NCBI RefSeq assembly: GCF_026151205.1
Contig: NC_087079.1
Coordinates: 10,840,635-10,904,634 of the forward strand
Direction: 5' to 3'
DNA length: 64,000 nucleotides
From: Bolinopsis microptera
Taxonomy: Eukaryota > Ctenophora > Tentaculata > Lobata > Bolinopsidae
The position numbers and the translations under genes were made by a program. Shown piece after piece: positions 51,701 through 58,470 of this stretch (positions are counted from its first letter, which is position 1; each line of letters begins with the position of its first letter). The notes below the pieces were generated by a model. It was not told the DNA's origin. It made no database searches and worked only from the letters and a program-made list of their open reading frames with translations.

Positions 51701-54439
51701 ACTTTGTTGAGCCCCCAACATTTGATTTGTCGGCCTGTTTTGCCGACTCCGCTTGCTTTACTCCTCTTATTTTCGTGTTGTCACCTGGAGCCGACCCTAT
51801 GGCTAATCTCCTCAAATTAGCTGGTGAGCACGGTTTCTCTGGAGACAAGGCTCCACAGGCCATCTCTCTGGGCCAGGGACAAGGTCCTATCGCTGAGAAA
51901 ATGATAAACGATGCTCTGGTTGAAGGATCCTGGGTTATACTACAAAACTGCCATCTAGCAACCAGCTGGATGCCAACTCTAGAGAAGATCTGTGAAGAGC
52001 AAGTAGTCCCAGATCACCCTCACCCCATGTTCAGGATGTGGTTAACCAGCTATCCATCTGACACATTCCCTGTTGCTATCCTCCAGAACGGTATCAAGAT
52101 GACAAACGAGCCCCCCAAAGGGGTGAGAGCTAACCTTCTCCGCTCTTATCTAAACGACCCTATAACTAACCAGGAGTTTTACGAGGGATGTAAAAAACCT
52201 ACTAGTTGGTACAGACTCCTCTTCTCTCTCTGCTTCTTCCATGCTAATGTTCAGGAGCGGAGGAAGTTCGGTCCACTTGGGTGGAATATTCCTTATGAGT
52301 TCAATGACTCTGATCTTCATATTAGTATGAGACAGGTTGGGAATGTTTTGTTGTAATTATGACAATTGATAACTTACATTCCTCAAACATCATCATTAAA
52401 TATTCATCCAAATATGTGGCAGTTACTTCCAGTTCTGAAAACTACCCTCTTCGTCGCACAATTTGAATAACAACATTTATTTGCCAGATAAGAATGTTCC
52501 TTGATGACTACGAAGAAACACCATTTGACGCGTTACGATATCTGATTGGTGAATGTAACTACGGAGGTAGAGTAACAGATGATCATGACAGAAGACTCCT
52601 GATTGCTATTATGAGTAGTTACATCAACAACAGTGCCACTGAAGAGGATATGTATTCTATAGCTGAAGGTGGAGAGTATTATGTTCCAGATTGTTCGGCT
52701 CAAGAGGATTTCCTCAACTACATCAGGTACAGAAAGCTATTTATTGTTCCCAGGTTTCATACTTGCTTCGGGGATGATGAAACCTGCGATACCAGATACA
52801 TTATACATAGATTGTATACTTCGGCGTTTCTCATTACTAATTCTAATTCTGTGAAGTATTTTGTCTAGTAATTAGTCATCAAAGGTAACAATAATGGTTT
52901 TAGTGAATACAGTTAAACAATATTCAGATCTCTGCCGATGTTAGCGAAACCGAACGTGTTTGGTCTTCACGAGAACGCGGACATCACCAAGGACCAGCAG
53001 GAAACCCTGAATTTGTTCACCAACATCCTGCTTACTCTACCAACTCAGAGTAGCTCTGGTGCTGTCTCGGCGGAGGAGTCTGTTTGTAACCTGGCTAAAA
53101 CTATTCTGGATCAGCTGCCACCACAGTTTGATCTGCTAGCTATCAATGAGAAATTCCCCATATTGTATGAAGATAGTATGAACACTTGTCTCAGACAAGA
53201 GGTTATAAGGTAAGCAAAAATCTTTGAATTCCATTTCTTTTGAGTGACACATAATGAACATCAAACATTCAGTTCGTTAATTATATTGTTTCCACACGAA
53301 GTTTGTACAGTTTCGAGAATATCATTGCAAAACCCCCACTACAGGTACAATAGGCTAACAGAGGTGGTGAAGGACTCGTTGCAGAATCTGATGAAAGCTG
53401 TTAAAGGTTTGGTGGTGATGAACGGAGATCTGGAAGAGGTCTTCTCCTGTCTAAATATCGGCAAAGTTCCCGCTAGCTGGCTAAATTCTTCTTACCCTTC
53501 ACTCAAACCTCTCGGTGAGTATTTCAATTATATCACTGTTCATTTAGTCGATAGTGATTTATGATCATAATATGTAAAAATTTGCTCACCATTACAGCAT
53601 TACAACAGACGATCGCTCACCACTATCCAAAAAACCTCAGGTAGCTACATTGCTGATCTTGTTCAAAGACTGGAGGGTTTCTACACGTGGATAAACTCGG
53701 GACTAGCTCCTGTTGTATTCTGGATCTCCGGATTCTACTTCACACAATCCTTCCTAACAGCTGCCAGTCAGAACTACGCGAGAAAGTACAAAATACCAAT
53801 AGACCTGCTCGGTTTCCAGTTTGAAGTTATAGACCAGGTTGAGAGTGAAGTTGATAAGCCAGATGATGGGGTGTTAGTCAAGGGGCTGTTTCTGGAAGGT
53901 TGCAGGTGGAGTGCTAATGAGGGGGTCCTAGCTGAGTCCAAGTCTAAAGTACTATACTCAAAGTTACCCATACTATGGTTGAAGCCTGTGAAGAGAGCTG
54001 ATATGGCGAAAGAGTCTACTTACACGTGCCCCGTTTACAAAACTAGTGCTAGACGAGGAACTTTATCCACAACAGGTTAGTTTTATAGTGGTCAGTTTTT
54101 GTGTCCGCCGCTGGTCGGATCGGGTACGGTCCTTTCATCGGGTACGGTCCGTTCATCAGGTACGGTCTGTTCATCGGGTACGGTCCGTTCATCGGGTACG
54201 GTTCGTTCATCGGGTACGGTCCGTTAATCATTTTCTGGGAATTTTCCTCTGCTTATACAAAACATGAAGGTGATTATCACATTATTTCGCGATGTTGAAT
54301 TGAATCGTTATAAATATAAACTGTGGTTTTTTCAGGACACAGTACGAACTATGTGATGAGTGTTGAACTACCAACCACACACCTACCAATACATTGGATA
54401 ACAAGAGGTGTCGCTCTGTTGTGTCAACTTGACGACTAA
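19613..54439 (+). CDS. DNAH7-like: Dynein axonemal heavy chain, DNAH3/7/12 group, complete 61-exon gene
   Basis: Sixty-one exons bounded by GT and AG can be joined with matching phases throughout, giving 12,084 coding bases (about 4027 residues). That equals the usual size of single-headed inner-arm dyneins. Order: N-terminal tail, linker, AAA1-AAA4, stalk with microtubule-binding tip, AAA5, AAA6, C-terminal domain. The end reads [38 protein letters not shown] and LCQLDD, wording characteristic of DNAH7, DNAH3 and DNAH12 rather than DNAH6 or DNAH1. It is the ATP-driven motor of ciliary/flagellar inner arms. The gene appears functional: there are no frame breaks in any exon, unlike the neighbouring genes. 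Three large introns (24, 26 and 36) host other genes and repeats. Sub-regions are listed separately. Confidence 0.93.
20567..20682. repeat. 15-bp tandem repeat (actcacttataatgt)
   Basis: About seven copies of a 15-mer in dynein intron 2. The last copies change cactt to caattt. It is a simple minisatellite and overlaps no exon. Confidence 0.85.
21468..21606. repeat. ttattctta/ctggcctt tandem repeat in dynein intron 4
   Basis: Alternating units of ttattcttacttttaccctggcc and a diverged ttgttcttattttcagttgg form about five repeats right after the exon 4 donor. Several units contain cryptic ttttcag or tttttag acceptor-like strings. Confidence 0.7.
24944..33840 (+). CDS. DNAH7-like: Dynein exons 14-25: linker
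   Basis: Exons: 24944-25019, 25268-25371, 25575-25685, 25858-26004, 26250-26408, 26644-26754, 27002-27154, 27288-27398, 27545-27694, 27838-27939, 28140-28305, 33626-33840. The linker is the lever that swings over the AAA ring. Signature strings include [45 protein letters not shown] and [17 protein letters not shown]. Exon 22 carries a 49-bp tandem duplication over its donor. Intron 23 has a second partial copy of the exon 24 acceptor region near 28085-28105. Intron 24 (28306-33625) is 5.3 kb and contains nested genes and a minisatellite. Confidence 0.92.
26911..26958. repeat. Perfect AT-rich palindrome
   Basis: aattttataaactacacaat and its complement flank an atatat core in dynein intron 19. 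It is a strong cruciform candidate with no other obvious role. Confidence 0.85.
27668..27765. repeat. 49-bp tandem duplication across a dynein splice donor
   Basis: The sequence beginning gcaaagcttgagttcgatg at 27668 is repeated exactly from 27717. Each copy holds the last about 27 bases of exon 22 and the donor AAAAGG|gtcagt. Using the first donor keeps the reading frame to exon 23. Using the second would add 49 bases and shift the frame. It looks very recent, because the copies are identical. Confidence 0.92.
28456..28692 (+). other. Unidentified small open frame in dynein intron 24
   Basis: A 78-codon ATG frame ([14 protein letters not shown]... QWQFRVSTT) has several cysteines (CCTKG, CCVC). 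I recognise no family and no signal peptide. A donor-like CAGG|gttagt follows at about 28677. It could be a lineage-specific exon or chance. Confidence 0.15.
29030..29605 (+). CDS. BK-channel beta-subunit-like (KCNMB) membrane protein, nested in dynein intron, frame-broken
   Basis: From ATG 29030: a short cytoplasmic head, TM1 ([19 protein letters not shown]), then an extracellular loop ([31 protein letters not shown]). In the next frame [20 protein letters not shown] follows, and in the original frame TM2 ([22 protein letters not shown]) and a Cys-ended tail to TGA at 29603. Two membrane segments around a Cys-rich loop, with CxLIE, PC and LxY...C in this order, match KCNMB subunits, which tune large-conductance Ca-activated K channels. 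Two frame changes occur (near 29291-29315 and near 29470-29510). The first would be repaired by removing a 22-nt GT...AG segment (29292-29313). It may be a gene with minute introns, a pseudogene, or carry assembly indels. It lies in the same orientation as the dynein host. Confidence 0.55.
30417..31316 (-). CDS. Secreted discoidin/F-type-lectin-like protein, two exons, nested antisense in dynein intron
   Basis: Exon 1 (31316-31241, minus) starts [19 protein letters not shown], a signal peptide, and ends CAG|gtaagc. Exon 2 (30928-30417) continues in phase after attgtag and ends at TAA. Together they give 195 residues. The body has [42 protein letters not shown] and CGTL...[12 protein letters not shown], then VHEVVV. 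This is the order of the galactose-binding-like (F5/8C or fucolectin/FTP) fold. Four cysteines could pair. The likely role is carbohydrate binding outside the cell, by family only. It runs opposite to the dynein gene that encloses it. Confidence 0.7.
31421..32431. repeat. Tandem segmental duplication (about 0.5 kb, two copies)
   Basis: Copy 1 (about 31421-31880) and copy 2 (about 31926-32431) are over 90% alike, from taaattgatagattcaaag to ctgctggaggcgaataac, with small indels. They lie directly upstream of the minus-strand lectin gene, so they may carry its promoter region twice. Confidence 0.85.
32612..33620. repeat. 44-bp minisatellite ending at a dynein splice acceptor
   Basis: About 23 units of gaactgaccaatagcgctt...agagataacttgga. 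A longer block of variant units (with agtaaagttagagatgac and a ctgaatagcttttcaagtataat insertion) occurs at 32733-32890 and again at about 33238-33395. This shows a higher-order repeat of about 505 bp. The final unit runs into ccaatagcttttcag, the acceptor of exon 25 (33626). Confidence 0.93.
34025..34055. repeat. 31-bp palindrome
   Basis: gaatatgtcctac and its complement surround a five-base centre. It lies in dynein intron 25. Confidence 0.8.
34331..34958. repeat. Cluster of gaggttaacc motifs, possible foldback element
   Basis: Seven or more copies of (t)gaggttaa(cc) or its complement lie in 630 bp (about 34337, 34371, 34389, 34505, 34651, 34842, 34943). The outermost copies face each other (aattgaggttaacc at the left, ggttaacctcatttttt at the right). 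The core ggttaacc is its own complement. No coding content. Confidence 0.55.
35091..38429 (+). CDS. DNAH7-like: Dynein exons 26-30: AAA1 motor site
   Basis: Exons: 35091-35191, 36974-37065, 37220-37389, 37569-37715, 38228-38429. AAA1 is the main ATP hydrolysis site. The P-loop GPAGTGKTE is in exon 27, Walker [12 protein letters not shown] in exon 28, and the sensor region [19 protein letters not shown] in exon 29, all intact. Exon 27 begins directly after a 10-bp minisatellite whose last unit supplies the acceptor (gtaacttgttgtag). Confidence 0.95.
35460..36332 (+). CDS. LINE ORF1-type protein (coiled coil + RRM-like), ORF1-only retroelement
   Basis: This intact 290-codon frame starts at [11 protein letters not shown] coiled coil ([19 protein letters not shown]...) precedes an L1/CR1-type ORF1 nucleic-acid-binding core: [58 protein letters not shown]. 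There is no endonuclease or RT. About 240 bp after the stop comes an (atttc)n tail at 36551-36574, the kind of 3' microsatellite typical of non-LTR elements. It looks like a complete short element that relies on an RT from elsewhere, comparable in layout to mammalian HAL1. It lies in dynein intron 26, sense strand. Confidence 0.75.
   Translation: MDDDEMDILQRLSNYSSYITDNHQVYNSWVTKLSEAMGCVHEDEFSAETFKKPVKAVLVKHLYNAYRTTSDHVETFLDIKKDMEELKSELILSQSTVIKLQAELLESKSKQLESVHSTVKTTVQDTVQAGIITFSQAVSKAAPVLTEESLKKVVQNVISEEDRTKNVLIFGFEETSEENLNHEVGEMFQQIEEKPHFEAVRVGKKSAEKIRPVKVSFENSSTVHQILVKAKELRLISRHKTVLISPDRSPEERTIHQQLVLEMKQIAKEDTDKHYYIRSGKICCKDKIVE
36588..36973. repeat. 10-bp minisatellite (ttacttgttg) ending at a dynein splice acceptor
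   Basis: About 38 copies of a T-rich decamer with ttgttttaacc variants. The last unit is gtaacttgttgtag and exon 27 begins at 36974. The array therefore also forms the polypyrimidine tract and the AG of the acceptor. Confidence 0.92.
38551..40444 (+). CDS. DNAH7-like: Dynein exons 31-36: AAA2
   Basis: Exons: 38551-38661, 38815-38948, 39082-39333, 39604-39735, 39981-40148, 40316-40444. The AAA2 P-loop reads GATLGGKTS; Walker B-like [23 protein letters not shown] and [13 protein letters not shown] follow. AAA2 binds nucleotide but is not the main engine in this family. Intron 34 carries an (aattat)n microsatellite just after its donor. Confidence 0.93.
39752..39838. repeat. (aattat)n microsatellite
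   Basis: About 14 hexamers with one a-to-c type change, 17 bases after the exon 34 donor. Confidence 0.9.
40508..41246. mobile_element. 739-bp foldback DNA element with TTAA ends
   Basis: The arms 40508-40865 and 40886-41246 are near-perfect complements around a 20-base loop. Both ends are TTAAGGGGGCAGG-type with G/C runs, and TTAA sits at both limits. TTAA targets are known for piggyBac and Kolobok elements; this copy has no transposase. It lies in dynein intron 36. Confidence 0.88.
41693..42767 (+). CDS. Secreted coiled-coil + F-type-lectin/discoidin-like protein, nested in dynein intron
   Basis: ATG 41693 starts a signal peptide ([19 protein letters not shown]). It is followed by a charged coiled coil of about 170 residues ([14 protein letters not shown]...), suited to oligomerisation. 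The frame stops at 42343, and a second frame from 42345 encodes an F5/8C or FTP-like domain: [56 protein letters not shown] gtaagg...tctctctctaag stretch of 22 bases (42323-42344) lies exactly at the break. Removing it fuses the two frames (TLEE|MSDQ). Signal, coiled coil and C-terminal lectin fold together resemble a collectin- or ficolin-like layout. A polyadenylation-type aataaa lies near 42914. The gene has no ordinary intron and the same orientation as dynein. Confidence 0.68.
43372..47211 (+). CDS. DNAH7-like: Dynein exons 37-44: AAA3 and AAA4
   Basis: Exons: 43372-43493, 43852-43943, 44047-45506, 45669-45803, 46033-46184, 46313-46427, 46800-46899, 47123-47211. Exon 39 is unusually long (1460 bp). 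It holds the AAA3 P-loop GPTGTGKS, Walker B FVDDLNMP, and the AAA4 P-loop [12 protein letters not shown]3 and AAA4 are regulatory nucleotide sites. Intron 42 ends in two 95-bp C-rich direct repeats next to the acceptor. Confidence 0.94.
46602..46795. repeat. Two 95-bp C-rich direct repeats next to a dynein acceptor
   Basis: cagtatttatctcagtcc...ccccctgataacgcccc...catctctcaccaatc is present twice in tandem and ends a few bases before the exon 43 acceptor (46799). The internal C runs differ in length between copies. Confidence 0.88.
47828..49270 (+). CDS. DNAH7-like: Dynein exons 45-49: coiled-coil stalk and microtubule-binding domain
   Basis: Exons: 47828-47947, 48068-48223, 48399-48665, 48806-49012, 49143-49270. 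The ascending helix ([15 protein letters not shown]... to SDISQ), the tip ([18 protein letters not shown]... WGPSQKLL...DKYMNNPDF) and the descending helix ([16 protein letters not shown]...) are complete. The stalk carries conformational signals between the ring and the microtubule. All exons except the last are phase 0. Confidence 0.94.
49412..50734 (+). CDS. DNAH7-like: Dynein exons 50-54: AAA5
   Basis: Exons: 49412-49593, 49686-49853, 49987-50154, 50278-50402, 50549-50734. AAA5 shows [35 protein letters not shown] and [19 protein letters not shown] and, as in the family, no P-loop. It contributes structurally to the ring. Confidence 0.93.
50871..54439 (+). CDS. DNAH7-like: Dynein exons 55-61: AAA6 and C-terminal domain
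   Basis: Exons: 50871-51268, 51396-52335, 52488-52726, 52928-53209, 53345-53514, 53641-54075, 54336-54439 (TAA at 54437). AAA6 has [27 protein letters not shown] and [19 protein letters not shown]. The C-terminal domain has [13 protein letters not shown] and the FYFTQSFLT...[15 protein letters not shown] block. Intron 60 contains an 18-bp repeat array. Confidence 0.95.
54113..54230. repeat. 18-bp repeat (gggtacggtccgttcatc)
   Basis: Six and a half copies in dynein intron 60, about 38 bases past the donor. Because 18 is a multiple of three and the unit lacks stops, several frames stay open on both strands; I do not call them coding. Confidence 0.88.
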
Positions 54440-55150
54440 AATTCAACAGTTGAACAACTTGAAATCTAGAATTCAACAGTTGAACTGCTTCCTAACTCAA
54501 CTCTACTGCATGAATTCATGAACTACAATACGATTTTTGCTCGAAAGTGCTTAATTTTTCACGTTTAACTAGGATTAAACAAAAGGTGTTTATGTCTTGC
54601 AGTTGCATGCTGTATTTCAAGAAATAACTGTAAATTACGCTGCTTAATTTTTGTGCAGATTCGGCTCGCTTCTTGATTCGGTTAGCATGTGCGGCTCAAT
54701 ACCGCAATATCAAATTTATATTATATAATACGCATGTGGAGCTGCGCAAGCGAACCAAACCAAAAGCTGAACCGAACCTACACTAAACCGTCAAAATTAA
54801 ATATCAATCTGCTTAGGACATAAAAAATGTAATTTTGTATTAAATATTTACAATTGAATGTACTGCGGATAAAATTAAAATAAAGACTCGACTATATAAA
54901 AGTTATAAAATTAATGTAATTATATTTCCATATCATATTTATTGAATGTTGAATCTATTATAATTACGCAACTACGCATTTTCCTTGTCTAATTAATAAT
55001 AGTAATCTGCTGTCTTTATACTCATCTTTAGGAGTAGTTTACTTATTATTAATGAAGATCTAAAACTTTGAACTTACACTTACTAATTTACTATAAGTAC
55101 GTACATACCACACTCGCCGAGCTGCGCATCTTTTCTCGGGATTCGCCTTT
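54440..55150. other. Intergenic, AT-rich, no gene seen
   Basis: Downstream of the dynein stop, with aataaa-like signals near 54880. No exon, RNA gene or repeat is recognised before the inverted-repeat cluster begins. Confidence 0.5.
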
Positions 55151-55153
55151 TAC

Positions 55154-55954
55154 TTGACCATTGTTAATGGTCTGGCCCGGCGCGCGCTACTTCGTAGCAC
55201 TTAACATTGCATTTCGAGAAGAAAGCGGCGCGCGCTACTTCGAAGAAATTTAGACGAGTAACATTGAACATCCGTCAAGCCTTTTACTATCAGTATCGGC
55301 GCCTTCAATTCGCCTTGCGGTTGACGATGTCAATCCTTCGCAGTTTGACGTAGGTTTATAAATAAGTATAACCTATCAAGACGCACCGCGAGTTAAACTC
55401 GTTTAACGAGTGATACTCGTAAAATATTTGTTTCAACTCTGAACTCGGCGCGTGTCCTGGTATAGGATATAAACTTGTAATTGTAGCGCAATGCGTTGTA
55501 GCGCGATGCACTACTGGGTCGCGCCGCGCATCAAATAATTCTTCTCGTAACCTACTTCGGTAGATCGGCGAGTTGTAGCGCGATGCACTACTGGGTCGCG
55601 CGCGCGCATCCGATAATGCTTCTCGCAACCACCGATTATGCAGATCTTATGCAGATCTTATGCAGATCTTATGCAGATCGGCGAGATGCGAAGGATTGAC
55701 ATCGTGAATCAAATCGGCGAGATGCACCACTGTGCCTCAACGAGCTGCGAAGGATTGACATCGTGAATCAACGCAATGCGTTACTGTGCCGCGCACTCAA
55801 TGAGGCTTCTCGCAGCTAGACCGGCGAGATGCGTTGACGGATGTTACTCGTCTAAATTTCTTCGAAGTAGCGCGCGCCGCTTTTTTCTCGAAATGGCCCG
55901 ATGGCAAGTGCTACGAAGTAGCGCGCGCCGGGCCAGATCATTAACAATGGTCAA
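55154..55954. mobile_element. 0.8 kb element with about 120-bp GC-rich terminal inverted repeats
   Basis: The left end 55154-55278 (ttgaccattgttaatggtc...catccgtcaa) and right end 55834-55954 are inverted copies. The outermost 19 bases are themselves nearly palindromic. Each arm holds two gcgcgcgctacttcg blocks. The interior has gatgcactactgggtcgcg and gaaggattgacatcgtgaatca units in both orientations. No protein is recognisable; the open frames are by-products of stop-poor GC-rich repeats. Confidence 0.8.
55635..55680. repeat. 11-bp tandem repeat (ttatgcagatc)
   Basis: Four copies within the interior of the 55.1-55.95 kb element. Confidence 0.85.
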
Positions 55955-55989
55955 CGAGATGCGCTACTGTGCCGCGCCGAGCTGCGATA

Positions 55990-56850
55990 AATTATTTGAT
56001 GCGCGCGCGACCCAGTAGTGCATCGCGCTACAACCACAACCCATATTTGGGCATACGCACTAAATTTGATCGATTTTGGCCCATAAATTGGACAAAAAAT
56101 GACTGCGTTATGAGCAAAAACTATTTACCCATATTTGGGCATACGCACTAAATTTGATCGATTTTGGCCCATAAATTGGTCAATTATCAATATTTTGAAT
56201 GAAACCAACTTTGTATGAAAGGTTAGCCTAAACTGCACATTCTCTATGATGTATGATTATCAGCTCAATATCTACTTAACTGTGGATTCTGTGTTCAAAT
56301 AATCGCAAAAAATAAACAAAATCGTCCATATTATATTTCAGTTCGCGATATTTGCAAAAATGACTTCGCTCAAAACAATACACAATAGAACTCAATAGGG
56401 TTTCAATATTTTTTCATGAAATTTTCAGAATCAACGTAGAATCGCCTCATGACTTTAAGTTTTGTATTGGAATTTTGAGTAAGGCCTTTTTAAAAATTTG
56501 GCGGGCAAATTCTGAAAAATGCCCGGCAAATTTCAGAATTTGGCCGCCAAATTTTTGTAAAGGCTTAACCCAGTGCACGCGAAGCGTGCACTGAGCGCTC
56601 CGGCCGGCCAGCCGCCGCGCAAGAAATCAAAGGCCGGTTAACGGCTGATGCACGTAAAATTCACATAACCATGTGTCTACGCGTACTGCGTGACGCTTGT
56701 TTCGGCTGTCGCTTGATTGACGATGTCAATCCTTCGCATCTCGCCGATCTGGTTGCGAGAAGCATTATTGCATATTGGATGCGCGCGCGACCCAGTAGTG
56801 CATCGCGCTACAAGGCTGTCGCACGCTACTGCAAGCGAGAGGGCTCTGGT
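55990..56850. repeat. Dispersed inverted units and 88-bp direct repeat
   Basis: gcgcgcgacccagtagtgca at 55998-56030 and 56780-56812 are inverted copies of units in the neighbouring element. cccatatttgggcatacgcac...cccataaattgg is repeated at 56039 and 56127. A short palindrome cagtgcacgcgaagcgtgca(ctg) lies at 56572-56594. No coding signal. Confidence 0.7.
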
Positions 56851-57026
56851 TAGAGCAACACGTAAAATATTTGTTCCAACTCGGCGCGCGTCTTGGTACT
56901 TTATAATCCTATATACAAGAAAATTGGTTGCAACGTGTCAAGAGACGTTCACGTAGGTAAGACGATTTCGTTATTTTGTATTTATATTATAGCTATACCA
57001 AAGTCACGGGCGATCGATTTATGGCA

Positions 57027-57755
57027 AGGGGTCGTTCACATATTACGTAATCAGCCGAGGGGGGGGGGGGTTCCAAATGGTTACGGTTGATTACGGGGAA
57101 GGGGGTGGGGTTTGGTCGTTGATTACGAATTGTAGTTGTACGCAATCAACATTTTCTTTTTTACTCTCTAGAGTAATAATTGACGGATGTTACTCGTCTA
57201 AATTTCTTCGAAGTAGCGCGCGCCGCTTCCTTCTCGAAATGTTATGGCAAGTGCTACGAAGTAGCGCGCGCCGGGCCAGATCATTAACAATGGTCAAGAA
57301 TAATAACAATTTGACAATATTCTAATTCAAATTCTACTCAATTTCATTCTGATAGTGATAAAATTTAGAAATTGATGGGATATCCGACTATAAGTAGTTT
57401 GATAGGTGCTTGACCGGATATCATAACAATGATTTCGACTCATCTTGATCAGGGTAGCATGAAACGTAAAGAGAAATGATTTTCAGGGAAAAAGTCGAAG
57501 GGGGGGGGGGGGGGGGGGGGGGTGGGGTCGAGCCATTTTTACGTAATATTGCTGTCAGGGGGGGGGGGTTGTAGGTTTACAACCTACCAGGACGCGCGCC
57601 GAGTTGGACTCGTCGACGGTCCAATATATGGAACAGATATTTTACAAGTATCACCCATTAAGGGGGGGGGGGGGGGGGGGTTGGGTCTTGATTACGGAGG
57701 GGGGAGGGGATAGATATTGCTAAAATATTGACTACGTAATATGTGAACGACCCCT
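57027..57755. mobile_element. G-run-rich MITE with 26-bp TIRs (aggggtcgttcacatattac)
   Basis: The left end 57027-57052 and right end 57730-57755 are inverted with one mismatch. The interior has poly-G runs (57060-57070, about 57501-57522, 57558-57567, 57663-57680) and gattacg(t/g) motifs. A solo arm of the 55.15 kb element (57180-57297) is nested inside. A half copy of the same family lies at 13.0-13.17 kb. Confidence 0.85.
57180..57297. repeat. Solo terminal repeat of the 55.15 kb element
   Basis: 118 bp, about 90% identical to 55834-55954, in the same orientation. It is complete from ttgacgg to ggtcaa and inserted in the MITE. Confidence 0.85.
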
Positions 57756-58030
57756 AACAGAATAATAAAACAAACTTGGAATTTTGATAGAAGCAGCTCA
57801 TCTATACAATCAAATTCAATGCACACATCGCGATAACAGTAAAGCAGTAACACAGATAAGTCGGAAAATTCTACATTCTATGTCACAGATTTGGTGATTT
57901 AGCCAGTAAATTCTAAAATATGCAAGCAAAACTTACACTTACAGAGCTGCTTTGAACGCACTAAATGGCAAATTATTCGAAAAGTAAACCGAAACGCTGG
58001 ACTTTAATGAACATTGAACGTATTCAATTT

Positions 58031-58180
58031 CGAATTCCGTGATAAATTCTCACGCGTTTTGAAAACAGTTCAGAGTTTTTTATTTAAAAAAAAACAACTC
58101 TGAACTGTTTTCAAAACGCGTGAGAATTTATCACGGAATTCGAACTAAATTCTCACGCGTTTTGAAAACAGTTCAGAGTT
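58031..58180. repeat. Inverted repeat plus a third direct arm (aattctcacgcgttttgaaa)
   Basis: An arm of about 50 bp (gaattccgtgataaattctc...ttcagagtt) is followed after an A/T loop by its complement and then a third copy in the first orientation. This arm-loop-arm-arm layout suggests a foldback element with a partial re-duplication. Confidence 0.85.
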
Positions 58181-58365
58181 ATTATATGTTGTAATTTATA
58201 TATGAATCAAATTCAACGGAGTTTATCATTAGTGCGCCAAATGAACAATGTTTCCCATTTATTAAAATTCTATACACAAAATTTAGTCAAATTTCATTGC
58301 AAAAAAAACTAAACATCAAAAATTCAGGACATATCTTGATAATTAATAATTCCTGCACGGTCCCT

Positions 58366-58412
58366 GTCTATTGAAGATATAGACTATAATAGTCTATATC
58401 TTCAATAGACAA
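58366..58412. repeat. Perfect 47-bp palindrome
   Basis: tgtctattgaagatatagac, a short tataat centre and the complement. It is likely the tip of a foldback element or a cruciform site. Confidence 0.85.
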
Positions 58413-58470
58413 TATCTCATTTTCATAACTTAATGTTTTCAAAACGATTCATTATAATATCATCTACAAT

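Noticed and set aside
55356-57325. Several 60-90 codon frames rich in Arg/Ala/Ser
   Set aside because: They are produced by stop-poor GC-rich inverted repeats and recur in both orientations.
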